Of a DNA stretch of 64,000 nt, positions 31,986 to 40,112 are shown in pieces; position 1 is the stretch's first letter, and each line of letters begins with the position of its first letter. Position numbers and translations under genes: made by a program. Source of the stretch: a virus; IMG/VR virus record IMGVR_UViG_3300042922_000265, positions 1-64,000 of that record; one strand, 5' to 3'. The notes under the pieces are model-generated. The model ran no database searches. It saw only the letters and a program-made list of their open reading frames with translations, and was not told the origin of the DNA.

Positions 31986-32158
31986 GACGGCGGCACCAAC
32001 GGTTCCAGGGTGTCGATCGCCCAGTCCAGGGCCTCCCACTCGCGCACGTCGTACTTCATCGACGACGCCGAGTCGCCTCGGGCCTGACGCTCCTCCAGAC
32101 GTCGCTCCAGGTGAGAGTGGCGACGCTTGAGGGTCGCCAGCTTCCAACCGTCACTCAT
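31982..32158 (-). CDS. small helical protein
   Basis: 58 residues, MSDGWKLATLKRRHSHLE. A basic coiled-coil-like helix (RRHSHLERRLEERQARG) then DVREWEALDWAIDTLE. Coupled to both neighbours by ATGA/GTGA overlaps. Function unknown. Confidence 0.55.
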   Translation of the reverse strand: MSDGWKLATLKRRHSHLERRLEERQARGDSASSMKYDVREWEALDWAIDTLEPLVPPS

Positions 32159-32298
32159 GCATGCATCCCCACCCCTCGAAACTCGATCACGTGAAGTGAT
32201 AGCTGGTCCCATGCCGATTGCTTGGTCTGCCAGGGACCCTGGAGCCCCTCGCCGTACCACTGCTGGTAGCCACAGTGGCAGGAGACAGCGCAGATCAC
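32155..32298 (-). CDS. small hypothetical protein
   Basis: 47 residues from a GTG overlapping the upstream stop. The N-terminus VICAVSCHCGYQQWYGE contains CxCG, perhaps half of a zinc knuckle. The tight overlap on both sides supports it. Confidence 0.5.
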   Translation of the reverse strand: MICAVSCHCGYQQWYGEGLQGPWQTKQSAWDQLSLHVIEFRGVGMHA

Positions 32299-32645
32299 TT
32301 CGGGGTCCCCTCGACCCATTTGCCGTCCACCTGCACCTCGGTCTTGAGGTTGACCGGCCACATGTCCCGCTCCACCTTGGCCTTCAGCAGGTCCTCGCTG
32401 GCGCACTGGCGCTTGACCCAGAGCTTGAACGTCATGGTCTCGGCCATCCGGCGGAACGCGGTCTTCTTGTTCTGCAGCTGGGAGCGTTCCTCGGAGGACT
32501 CGCCGACCGCGCCGGAGGCCCGATGCACGATGCGCACGGCGGTGTCGCGCTTGTTGCGATTCTGTCCACCCGCGCCGGAACCGCGCTTGGTCTGGACGTC
32601 GCAGTCCTTGAGGGTCACTGACAGCATCAGCTTCTTGTCGCCCAT
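32295..32645 (-). CDS. GGQ-domain release-factor-like protein (ArfB type)
   Basis: 116 residues from ATG 32645 (GAGGAG 5 nt upstream). TKRGSGAGGQNRNKRDTAV contains the universal GGQ motif that triggers peptidyl-tRNA hydrolysis, and the following VRIVHRASG fits the class I release-factor catalytic domain. It lacks any stop-codon recognition domain. ArfB-like proteins of this size rescue stalled ribosomes via a basic C-terminal tail, which here is only moderately basic. With the phage tmRNA it gives two rescue routes. Confidence 0.8.
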   Translation of the reverse strand: MGDKKLMLSVTLKDCDVQTKRGSGAGGQNRNKRDTAVRIVHRASGAVGESSEERSQLQNKKTAFRRMAETMTFKLWVKRQCASEDLLKAKVERDMWPVNLKTEVQVDGKWVEGTPK

Positions 32646-32647
32646 GA

Positions 32648-33916
32648 TCACTCCTCGTTGATCTCTCGCACCGATGCTTCGGTGCGATCGTGCAGACGCC
32701 AGTTCAGCAGGTAGTTCTGCTTGTCACCCCGGCGGAAGCCGAGGGTGTCCATGCCCATCACATTGTTGTGCCGCATGGAATCGTTACGCCAGAGACCGAA
32801 GGCGATGTCGACGGTCTGCTCGATGAAGCTGGAGTTGGCGAAGTTCTGCAGCTGGCCGCGACCGCCGTCGGACTTCTGGCTGTCACGGTTCTGCTGGACG
32901 GCCAGCACGCACGGGATCGCCCCGGCGCTCTCGCGGGCAATCTCATCCTTGAGATCGAACATGATCTCGCCGTGCTTGAACCGCAGGGCCTGATCGCCGG
33001 TATAGCGCTGCTCGGAATCCATGAAGCTCAGCTGATCGATGTACATGATGCCCGCGCCGACCTGACGCGCCCGGTTGACCATGTAGGCCACCGTGCGCTC
33101 CCCGCGCTCTGGACGCTCCACCAGAAGGTCCCCGGCGTCACGCAGGCGTTCCTGGGCCTCGTGGAGGCGCTTGAGGTCCTTGGGCAGCATGGAGCCCTCC
33201 ATGATCTGGCTGTAGCTCACCCCGGAGTAGAAGGCATCGATCCGGTCCTCCATCTCCGAGCACGTCATCTCCAGGGTGAAAACGATGGGCTTGATACCGG
33301 CCAGGTGCGCGCTGGCCGCGCCCTTACACAACGCGAACGACTTGCCCACCTTGGTGAAGGCGGCGAAGGCCGCCAATTCACCGGGGCGCAGTCCCCTGGT
33401 GTGCTGGTCCACCAGATCCAGGCCATAGGGCACGCCAGAGCCCTGGTCAGCACCACGCGCGGCGAAGGCAGCCCGGCGGGCGTCGATGTTCTCGGCCATG
33501 TTGTTGCGCGAGGTGCGCGCGGCGGTGCGCTCGGTGATGTCGTACGCCTGCTGCCAGAGCGTCTTGATGGCCCCGATGGGGTCCTCGGCGATACTGCGAC
33601 CAGCCTGGCGCAGGATGTCCTGGGCCTGGTTGAGGACGTAGCGGTCCTTCAGTGAGCTGACGAGCCACTCCAGGGACAGATCCTCGCCCTCGGTGATCTT
33701 CTCCAGCTTGAGCGTGGGGAACTCGTGCTCCATCACCACCCAGGTGGGGGCCAGGGCCATGGCCGAGTCCTGCCAGTACCGGATGATCCACCCGAAAGCG
33801 ACCCGGTTGACCAGGTCCTCGAACACGTGGTCACGCAGGCCCATCTCCCAAACCCGGTTGATGCTGTCGGCGGAGCCGACGATCTTGGACAGCAGCTTGG
33901 TTTCCAGGTCGCTCAT
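32648..33916 (-). CDS. dnaB: DnaB-like replicative helicase
   Basis: 422 residues. RecA-type ATPase core with Walker A FTKVGKSFALCKGA near residue 190 (a GKS P-loop), and MYIDQLSFMDSEQRY as the Walker B/H1a region. The HAAGE-like end and RRGDKQNYLLNWRL are visible. Forms a hexameric helicase that unwinds DNA at the fork. Coupled by a 4-nt overlap to the loader gene. Confidence 0.85.
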   Translation of the reverse strand: MSDLETKLLSKIVGSADSINRVWEMGLRDHVFEDLVNRVAFGWIIRYWQDSAMALAPTWVVMEHEFPTLKLEKITEGEDLSLEWLVSSLKDRYVLNQAQDILRQAGRSIAEDPIGAIKTLWQQAYDITERTAARTSRNNMAENIDARRAAFAARGADQGSGVPYGLDLVDQHTRGLRPGELAAFAAFTKVGKSFALCKGAASAHLAGIKPIVFTLEMTCSEMEDRIDAFYSGVSYSQIMEGSMLPKDLKRLHEAQERLRDAGDLLVERPERGERTVAYMVNRARQVGAGIMYIDQLSFMDSEQRYTGDQALRFKHGEIMFDLKDEIARESAGAIPCVLAVQQNRDSQKSDGGRGQLQNFANSSFIEQTVDIAFGLWRNDSMRHNNVMGMDTLGFRRGDKQNYLLNWRLHDRTEASVREINEE

Positions 33917-34710
33917 ACGATTGGTCGCACCTCTCCGGCCTTGATTTCGTCGTCTTCTCGGGTGCGGGCGATGGGGCGGAAATCGACGCCCTCGAACTCG
34001 ACGTAGACCGACTTCTCCTTGAGCAGCGACAGCGCCGCCGCGCCGTAGTTCTTGCGGATCATGTTCTCGGCCAGGTTGGTGGTGATGAAGGTGGGCCGGT
34101 TGTGCTGCACGCGGGTGCGCAACAGCGAGTCGAAGGTCGACTCGCTCAGGATGGTGGTGCCCAGCAGGTCCTTGCCGACATCGTCAAGCAGCAGCACCTG
34201 GGACAGCTCGAACCGGCGCTCGAACCAGCGCCGCTCCTTGGGTTCCTTCCACCCGGCGGTGTACATGTCAATCGTCTTGGCCAAGGTGGTGGCGAAGCAG
34301 GTGTAGCCACGCTTGACGAACTCCTTGAGCATCAGGTTGGCGATCATGGTCTTGCCAGTGCCGAAGTCGCCGTAGAGCCACAACCCCACCCCGCGCTGGA
34401 TGTACGCCTCATGGTTGCCGACGTAATTGTCCACCAGGTCGGTGACGTCGGTGGTGCCGTGGTAGTCGCTCCAGTCCAGGCGCTGATACGTGCCGCCGAT
34501 ACCGGCGTGCAGATAGTGCATGTGCAGGTGCAGTTGCTGCTGGCAGTCGCACTCCTGGCGCACGCCTTCCCAGAGGTAGTCGCCACGCTTGAAGCAGGTG
34601 GGGCAGTACTTCTCCGGGTCGCCGCCCTTGAGCTGTGGGTTGTCAGCGATCAGCCGCGCCAGGTCTTTGTCGTCGAAGAATTTGCTCTTGTAGGTGTCTC
34701 GGGTGATCAC
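33913..34710 (-). CDS. DnaC-like AAA+ helicase loader
   Basis: 265 residues from a GTG overlapping the upstream stop (34710). An N-terminal zinc site (CPTCFKRGDYLWEGV then ECDCQQQ), a P-loop LYGDFGTGKTMIAN near residue 115, Walker B VLLLDDVGKDLL, and a sensor-1 asparagine in PTFITTNL. DnaC-type proteins open the helicase ring for loading. The overlap with dnaB supports this. Confidence 0.85.
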   Translation of the reverse strand: MITRDTYKSKFFDDKDLARLIADNPQLKGGDPEKYCPTCFKRGDYLWEGVRQECDCQQQLHLHMHYLHAGIGGTYQRLDWSDYHGTTDVTDLVDNYVGNHEAYIQRGVGLWLYGDFGTGKTMIANLMLKEFVKRGYTCFATTLAKTIDMYTAGWKEPKERRWFERRFELSQVLLLDDVGKDLLGTTILSESTFDSLLRTRVQHNRPTFITTNLAENMIRKNYGAAALSLLKEKSVYVEFEGVDFRPIARTREDDEIKAGEVRPIV

Positions 34711-35084
34711 AGCTCGTCGTTCTCCACGCTGAGCATGTCCTCTCGTAGGCGGTCTTGGGTGGTGTCGGATTCGGTCTTGCGTCTGGCCCGGTTCCGGGCG
34801 TTGAACAGCCTCATGGAGTACCGGCACATCACACAGTGGCAGGGCGGAAACTTCTCGGTGGTCCCCTTGTACCGACCAGGGGTGCCATGCCCCAGAATCA
34901 ACATCAGATGATCCGATTCCCAGGTCTTCATGAAGGTGTCGTGGGCCAGGTTGCCCCGACGGGTGTCCTGCAGCAGGAACAGGTGCCCCGCGCAGTTGGC
35001 CTTGACGTTGGTAAAGGGAATCTCTAGGGCCTCCATCTCATCGATCTGAACTTGAGTCAGGGCGCGACGAGTTTCACCTGCCAC
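34707..35084 (-). CDS. hypothetical protein
   Basis: 125 residues from GTG 35084 with AAAGGAG. The block FPPCHCVMCRYSMRLF gives a CxCxxC zinc-like site. Basic C-terminal region. Possibly a replication accessory. No family recognised. Confidence 0.6.
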   Translation of the reverse strand: MAGETRRALTQVQIDEMEALEIPFTNVKANCAGHLFLLQDTRRGNLAHDTFMKTWESDHLMLILGHGTPGRYKGTTEKFPPCHCVMCRYSMRLFNARNRARRKTESDTTQDRLREDMLSVENDEL

Positions 35085-35099
35085 AGAGTGGCTCCTTTC

Positions 35100-35122
35100 G
35101 TATTCAACTATACGACTACTAT
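35100..35122 (-). promoter_or_regulatory. candidate promoter with doubled TATAGT
   Basis: Two TATAGT hexamers (in GCTATAGTAG and CGTATAGTTG) lie 9-25 nt upstream of the AAAGGAG site of the 125-aa gene, between it and the gene that ends at 35126. No clear -35. Confidence 0.35.
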
Positions 35123-35125
35123 AGC

Positions 35126-35551
35126 CTATCCGCTGAATGCTGGCGAGTACAAGTCTTCCTGATCGTCGGGCTGCTGCACAGGCTGACCTGCGGTCCTGCC
35201 CTTGCGGACCAGCTGCTTCTCACACTGCTTGCGTAGCGCAAAGCTGTAGTCGCGAATGGCGGTTCGTTGGTCCGAGGGGAGATCGTCGACCTTACCACCG
35301 GTCTCCTCGATCCGGCGGATAGGCCAGAAGATCAGCACGGCGCGCGGCGTGTCGATGTCGGTGAGTGGGGTGGTGCTCATCTGGATGCAGCGATCGTCGA
35401 AGCCGGTGATGTAGCCGATGTGCTTGGTGCCGTCAGTCTCGGTGATCTTGAACTCGACCTCGCGATGAATGCGCCGAACCAGATACCGCTGGAAGATCTG
35501 GTCGCGTTCGAGGCCGATATTGACCTCGTCCTTCTTGGACTCGTTCGCCAT
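35126..35551 (-). CDS. Hfq/Lsm-like small barrel protein
   Basis: 141 residues from ATG 35551. The segment FQRYLVRRIHREVEFKI, then HIGYITGFDDRCIQMS and RAVLIFWPIRRIEE, follows the Sm1/Sm2 pattern of Hfq (a helix, strand pairs with G-x-I-x-x-F-D, then hydrophobic strand). A Gln-rich tail follows. If right, it would be a phage RNA-binding Sm-fold protein. The resemblance is by eye only. Confidence 0.45.
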   Translation of the reverse strand: MANESKKDEVNIGLERDQIFQRYLVRRIHREVEFKITETDGTKHIGYITGFDDRCIQMSTTPLTDIDTPRAVLIFWPIRRIEETGGKVDDLPSDQRTAIRDYSFALRKQCEKQLVRKGRTAGQPVQQPDDQEDLYSPAFSG

Positions 35552-35618
35552 GTGGACTTTCCCTCTACGACTTGCGAGCAACTGCTGCTCTACCCCTTCT
35601 GGTCGCTGCGGGTCTGTT

Positions 35619-36683
35619 TCACGTGGCCGGTGCGATGTCCAAGCAGGCAGTGCCCAGAATGTCCACACCCCGAAGGATCTCGCGGGTGCTGATATTCAGG
35701 GGCGGAGTCAGCCGGATGCACCGCGTGCCGCCGGGGCTGGACAGCAACAGGCCGTTGTCCCTGGCGGCGCGGACCAGACTCTTGGCGGCCTGGGCATCCG
35801 TGCACACCAGAGTGTGCAGCAGGCCGACTCCCCGGTGGGTGTCCACCACGTCCGGGAACTGCTTCTCCAGACCGTTGAGAGCCTCGTGCAACACCTCCCC
35901 GCTGGCCACCACGTTGTTCAGGAAGTCCTCGTTGGCCACCCGGCGCATGACGGACAGGCCCGCAGCGCAGATGGCCGGATGAGCCGCGTAGCGGTCCAGC
36001 CGAGGGGCGGCCTTCTCCCAGTAGGACCGAGGTGCCACCACGGCACCGAAAGGGAATCCCGCGCCTGCGGGGCCGCCGACGACGGTAATGTCACCTGTGA
36101 CACCCCAGCGGGTCTGCGCCCAGAAGTGGCCAGTACGACCGAAGCCGGTGCGGGTCTCGTCGATGATCACCCCGACCTCCATGTCGCGGGCGTCGCGGAC
36201 GACTGACGCGATCTCGTCCGGGGTGTACATCTCACCGCCAGGGGCTCTCACCAGACGAACCGTGGTGAAGTTCTCACCGTGGACCCAGGTGGCCAACTCA
36301 TGGGCGACCAGGGCCGCCTCGTCGGTGTCGGTGGTGAAGAGCACCTGCAGGTCCTCGCCGTCGGGCAGGCTGCACGCCAGGGCGTCGGCGTACTCGGTGA
36401 CCATGCGCTCAGCGAAGTCACCGGGGGCGCTGACGTTGCCGTAATGCAGCAACTGCTCATTGAGGGCGCTGCGTGCGCCGTCATCGCTGTGACCCAGCAC
36501 CAGGTGCTCGCAGGCGAAGTCCAGGTACTCAGAGCGGTACTGGTCCCAGACGTAGCAGCGCTCGGCCTGGGAGACCACGAACGTGTCATCCAGGGAGCCC
36601 ACCAGACGGTCGGAGTGGGCCTTGCGCAGGGGTGCGGTCAGCTCGTCGACCGTCTGGCGCAGCAGCTCGTCGGGGTCACTCAC
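35619..36683 (-). CDS. class III aminotransferase-like protein lacking PLP lysine
   Basis: 354 residues from a GTG overlapping the upstream stop. Class III fold signatures are present: VGVIIDETRTGFGRTGHF (the D-E/Q-T-G-F-G-R-T-G block), GDITVVGGPAGAGFPFGA and RYAAHPAICAAGLSVMR. The lysine that binds PLP in the xxGKxxGGG loop is replaced by glycine (VVGGPAG). A catalytically dead or repurposed PLP-fold protein is therefore likely. Substrate unknown. Confidence 0.75.
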   Translation of the reverse strand: MSDPDELLRQTVDELTAPLRKAHSDRLVGSLDDTFVVSQAERCYVWDQYRSEYLDFACEHLVLGHSDDGARSALNEQLLHYGNVSAPGDFAERMVTEYADALACSLPDGEDLQVLFTTDTDEAALVAHELATWVHGENFTTVRLVRAPGGEMYTPDEIASVVRDARDMEVGVIIDETRTGFGRTGHFWAQTRWGVTGDITVVGGPAGAGFPFGAVVAPRSYWEKAAPRLDRYAAHPAICAAGLSVMRRVANEDFLNNVVASGEVLHEALNGLEKQFPDVVDTHRGVGLLHTLVCTDAQAAKSLVRAARDNGLLLSSPGGTRCIRLTPPLNISTREILRGVDILGTACLDIAPAT

Positions 36684-37132
36684 GCGGCGCGGACCACCAC
36701 ACGCGGGACGTCCAGCCGGTAGTCGCTCTGGGTACGGCAGCAACCACGCCCCACGGAGTACCGAATGCCGCGCTGATCGGCGAACATAAGCATCTTCTCG
36801 TTCCAGGCTCCCCGCTGTGGGGCCTGGTCGCCGAAGGCAACTACGTCTTCCAGGAACCGCTCGGCGAACTCGTCACGGAACAGATGGCTCCGGTCGCCGT
36901 TGAGGTCCTGGGCGTTCATAAGGAACCAGACCTCAGGACCTTGTCGCGAGCCGATCTTCATGTCGCGGTTGTAGCGGGGGTACAGGACCCCGTCCAGGCC
37001 CTCGGTGGCTCCGGGCTTGGAGAGGTTCTCCACGTCACAGGGCTGCGTCGGGCGACAGAACCAGTCCAGGTACTTATCGGGCACGGTGGTGGTGGTGCCA
37101 CCTGCGTGCGTGCTGCTATCAATCTTCGCCAT
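36680..37132 (-). CDS. hypothetical protein
   Basis: 150 residues, MAKIDSSTHAGGTTTTV. The last third contains YSVGRGCCRTQSDYRLDV; the middle is charged. The start overlaps the HTH gene by 14 nt. It sits between the aminotransferase-like gene and the HTH protein, and its function is not evident. Confidence 0.55.
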   Translation of the reverse strand: MAKIDSSTHAGGTTTTVPDKYLDWFCRPTQPCDVENLSKPGATEGLDGVLYPRYNRDMKIGSRQGPEVWFLMNAQDLNGDRSHLFRDEFAERFLEDVVAFGDQAPQRGAWNEKMLMFADQRGIRYSVGRGCCRTQSDYRLDVPRVVVRAA

Positions 37133-38102
37133 CAGTGATGTCCTTCTTCTTGACCCATTTGCCCGCTCGTTTTTCGAGCTTGGACGGGTGGACCCACTTG
37201 CCACGCACCCGATGCCAGCCCTCGCGTTCTCTCCACTCGCCACCGAACTCGTTGATGCGAATGCGCCGGAGGATCTTCTTCAGCTCATCCGGCTCGACAT
37301 TGCCGCGCCGGTAGTTGCTCAGCAGAATATCCCGGATGATCGGCAGCGTAAAGCGCCGAACGCCGTCACCCTTGCCGTTGATGCGCTCGGGCTCGATCGG
37401 GGTCCCGTCCGGGTGGATGAAGATCGGCAGGCCGGTGTCGGGGTCCTTGCGCAGACCCCAGTACAGCCACTGGTTGGTCTTGTCGAAGAACTGGGCCGCC
37501 TCGGTGGTGCTGTAGAAGGGCTGCACCCCGGCCTCGGCCAGCAGGTCCTCGTCGCTGATCTCCTCGATCTGACGGGCGACCTTCTTCTTCTTCGGTGTCT
37601 CGGGCTCCGGTTCTGGCTCCGGGGGTGGTGCGGGCTCGGGAATGGCCACCTTGGAGCCGCTGGGTCGCTTGCCACGACGCACCGCCTTGACCACCGGACC
37701 GGTGTCGGGGACCAGCTTGCCGTGCTTGGCATCGGCAGCAGCCACCTGGTCCAGGAAGGCCGAAAGGTCCTCGTCGGTGGCCTGCTCATAGAGACCCATG
37801 TCCTCGGTCTCTTCCACCAGCTGCGATGCGGCGATCTCCGCACTCAGGTCGTGGTTGTCGTAGTACGCACGGGCCTTGGCCACCTTGGCCTCGAACGCGG
37901 CCTTGCGCTCAGCCTCGGAGTCCTGAGGGTTCCAGTTCTTGCCACCAGGACGCAGATCGCCTTGAGGAACGTCGTCGGAGAAGACAGCACGATCCCCGCC
38001 ACCGTCGTGGTGGCGGGGAATCGGTGCAACGGAGTGGGCTACGCCGTCTGACCGGGGTGGACTCTGAGAATCCTCTCTCGTGACCGTGTGGTCTGGCTGC
38101 AT
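37119..38102 (-). CDS. helix-turn-helix DNA-binding protein
   Basis: 327 residues. Disordered acidic N-terminus, a Pro/Glu-rich hinge (PEPAPPPEPEPEPETP), and a C-terminal wHTH/MerR-like block FYSTTEAAQFFDKTNQWLYW followed by VRRFTLPIIRDILLS. A regulator or replication-initiation accessory. A perfect 10-bp inverted repeat lies inside its coding sequence. Confidence 0.55.
   Translation of the reverse strand: MQPDHTVTREDSQSPPRSDGVAHSVAPIPRHHDGGGDRAVFSDDVPQGDLRPGGKNWNPQDSEAERKAAFEAKVAKARAYYDNHDLSAEIAASQLVEETEDMGLYEQATDEDLSAFLDQVAAADAKHGKLVPDTGPVVKAVRRGKRPSGSKVAIPEPAPPPEPEPEPETPKKKKVARQIEEISDEDLLAEAGVQPFYSTTEAAQFFDKTNQWLYWGLRKDPDTGLPIFIHPDGTPIEPERINGKGDGVRRFTLPIIRDILLSNYRRGNVEPDELKKILRRIRINEFGGEWREREGWHRVRGKWVHPSKLEKRAGKWVKKKDITDGED
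37994..38018. repeat. 10-bp inverted repeat inside a CDS
   Basis: CCCCGCCACC and GGTGGCGGGG flank GTCGT, coding for a His/Asp/Gly-rich stretch of the HTH protein. It could form a stable mRNA hairpin near the 5' end. Confidence 0.6.
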
Positions 38103-38118
38103 AGCCCCTGTCCTGTTC

Positions 38119-38823
38119 CTAGATGTTGTGCACCGCGAAGCTCGGGGACTTCCACTCGCCGACCTTCAGGCTGGCCCGCAACTTCTCCAGGATCTCCGGG
38201 TCGTGCTTGGCCAGCTGCATCAGGGAACCCAGGTCGACCTCGCGGGTGACCTCGACCTTCTCGACGGTCACCTGCTCCCAGACCTTGTCGCCGAGCAGCT
38301 TGGCCAGCTTCTTCTCGTCCAGCGAGGGGTCCTTGCGGCCACAACCCTGGCGCGCGAAGCGCTTGCCGAACTCCGGGGCGTCGATGGAGGCGTTGATGTG
38401 CTCGGGGTACTCGTCGCCCTCGGCCTCGAACTCGGCGGTCATCGCGCCGGAGACACGGGCCTTGATCTGCTCACGAGTCGCCTTGGCGGTGTCCTCGACG
38501 CGGATCATCTCCAGCCAGATGTCCATCAGCTGGTTGGCCTCGGCCAGAGCGATGCGGGTGGGCTCTTCCACGCTCAGGATCGGCGCAGCGTCCTTGAGCT
38601 TGCGGATGTAGCTCTGGAAGGTCTTGTTGACGACCGCGATGTCCTTGCGATCCAGATTGGCCAGAGCGGCCTTCCAGCGGGCGGTGCGGCCCTCGCGGGT
38701 GGACTTGGTGGCGACGACGGCCTTGGAGTCCTCGGACTTCACCAGCGCTTCGTACTGCGCGACGTAGTCACCGTCGTGCTGGGCGAGGATGGTCTTGAGA
38801 TCCTGCTCGATGAGGTCGGTCAT
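38119..38823 (-). CDS. hypothetical protein
   Basis: 234 residues, MTDLIEQDLKTILAQHD. Strongly helical and charged. AGGAG lies 9 nt upstream. No homologous motif found. Its promoter region carries TATACT about 60 nt upstream. Confidence 0.6.
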   Translation of the reverse strand: MTDLIEQDLKTILAQHDGDYVAQYEALVKSEDSKAVVATKSTREGRTARWKAALANLDRKDIAVVNKTFQSYIRKLKDAAPILSVEEPTRIALAEANQLMDIWLEMIRVEDTAKATREQIKARVSGAMTAEFEAEGDEYPEHINASIDAPEFGKRFARQGCGRKDPSLDEKKLAKLLGDKVWEQVTVEKVEVTREVDLGSLMQLAKHDPEILEKLRASLKVGEWKSPSFAVHNI

Positions 38824-38901
38824 GTTCTAGGCTCCTGAAGTTTTTTGATGTTTGGTTGTTTTTGCCTTCTCGACAAGTATATCTGTAGTGACCGACAAAT
38901 G

Positions 38902-39147
38902 CTAGTCCAGTAGAACGGCAGACGCCTCCGGGTCGTTGACCCAGGCGACAGTACCGATGGTGACGCCGTAGTGATGAGCGATGGCGATGACTTCCCTGGC
39001 CAGCGGGGAGTAGTCGGCAGGACGATCACCATCGGGTTCGATGCACTTCTCCTGGGCGAGACGGATGCGTGCCCTGATGGCAGACCTCTGCCCCTTGGAC
39101 AGGTGTTCGACCCGCTGCCGCAGGATATTCGTCCTGGTCATCGTCAT
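38902..39147 (-). CDS. hypothetical protein
   Basis: 81 residues; ATG 39147 or 39141. Helical, LRQRVEHLSKGQRSAIRARI, with YGVTIGTVAWV as the likely recognition-like helix of a short HTH. Overlaps the next gene by 4 nt. Confidence 0.55.
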   Translation of the reverse strand: MTMTRTNILRQRVEHLSKGQRSAIRARIRLAQEKCIEPDGDRPADYSPLAREVIAIAHHYGVTIGTVAWVNDPEASAVLLD

Positions 39148-39380
39148 GACGACGGACTCTCCAGCTGCTTGAGAACCGCTTCACCGGTCGTGATGAGTCG
39201 CTTGCCGAGACCGATCGCAGTCTGGGCGGACATGGGGATGACACCGATCAGAATGGCGGCATTGACCGCATCGATCGTGGGTTCTCCCGTGGGCTGCTTC
39301 AGCTCGATGTGAATCTCGCTGTCGGTACGGGCGATGACGTCGATCTCGTCCTCATCGTAGACGATGACTTGGTGAGCCAC
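39144..39380 (-). CDS. hypothetical protein
   Basis: 78 residues from GTG 39380 with AAAAGGAG. Beta-rich N-terminus (HQVIVYDEDEIDVIA) and hydrophobic centre (AAILIGVIPMSAQTAIG). Small soluble protein. Confidence 0.55.
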   Translation of the reverse strand: MAHQVIVYDEDEIDVIARTDSEIHIELKQPTGEPTIDAVNAAILIGVIPMSAQTAIGLGKRLITTGEAVLKQLESPSS

Positions 39381-39420
39381 AGAACTCCTTTTACAGACTC
39401 TTGGAAGCCTCTACAGGCTA

Positions 39421-39819
39421 TCAGACCTGCTCAGCCATCGTCTGTAGCTCCACCAACTTGACCGCCGTCATCTGTTCCAGCAGTCGTCGCTCCAGGATGG
39501 TCAGACCCAGGTCCATGTCTGCTCCGTGGACCCAGTGCTGCTGCGCGAGCAACAGCATCTGCCCCAACCACTCCATGCTGGCGTAGCCGAAGTGGTTCTC
39601 AGCGTCCAGGAGGGCGTGACGGACAGCGGAGATGCAGCTGTATCGACGCACAGTGCGTTCGGAGTCGTTGCGATCACCACCGACTGTTTCGGTCTGGGCG
39701 TAGAGGTTCTCGGCGATGTCGAACCATCGCAGGAAGAACTCCAGGAACTTCTGGCCGACGTCGTCCTGTTTCAGCTCTAGTTCCTGATCGGTCCACGCCT
39801 GCAGGTCTTTGAATTGCAT
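39421..39819 (-). CDS. hypothetical helical protein
   Basis: 132 residues, MQFKDLQAWTDQELELK. All-helical with Trp and His (LLLAQQHWVHGADMDLG). A CCTGTAG sequence lies in the 40-bp gap downstream of it. Function unknown. Last gene of the leftward block at 39.8 kb. Confidence 0.6.
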   Translation of the reverse strand: MQFKDLQAWTDQELELKQDDVGQKFLEFFLRWFDIAENLYAQTETVGGDRNDSERTVRRYSCISAVRHALLDAENHFGYASMEWLGQMLLLAQQHWVHGADMDLGLTILERRLLEQMTAVKLVELQTMAEQV

Positions 39820-39942
39820 GGTGTGAACATACCCCTCTCATAACCGGCGGCCAGTCTGATAGCTAAACGCCGTACTGACGTCCTGGGATGGTCGCATCGC
39901 GTGTTCACACGGCCCAGGGGATATGTACGGAGGCATTCACTA

Positions 39943-40043
39943 TCCCGCGCATGGTTCTCAGCGGGAGGTGCCTCTGGTATGATGGGGGCATCCCGCGTTG
40001 AACCGCGCCCCTGAGGACTGCAATCCTGTGACGGGGCGCGGTT
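39943..40043 (+). ncRNA. short terminated RNA candidate
   Basis: A promoter (-35 TTCTCA 39955-39960, 17-bp spacer, extended -10 TGGTATGAT) is followed about 20 nt on by a strong intrinsic terminator (AACCGCGCCCC 40001-40011 with its complement 40033-40043, then TCATTT). The predicted transcript, 39990 to about 40050, is only some 60 nt and ends before the helicase gene. TCCCGC/GCGGGA flanks the -35. Possible attenuator or small RNA. Confidence 0.5.
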
Positions 40044-40049
40044 TCATTT
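40001..40049 (+). terminator. intrinsic terminator upstream of helicase
   Basis: 11-bp perfect stem with an inner AGGA/TCCT pair, followed by TCATTTG. One of the strongest terminators in the window. Confidence 0.75.
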
Positions 40050-40090
40050 GTACACCCTGGCCAGTGATTTCGCCAACACGGGTTTGGAGA

Positions 40091-40112
40091 CCCTGTAGTA
40101 GACTCCAAGCAA
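40091..40112 (+). promoter_or_regulatory. CCCTGTAG element before helicase start
   Basis: CCCTGTAG is followed by a TAGACT box 8 nt before the ATG at 40113. It has the same orientation relative to the gene as the minus-strand copies. No ribosome site, so the mRNA may be leaderless. Confidence 0.4.
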
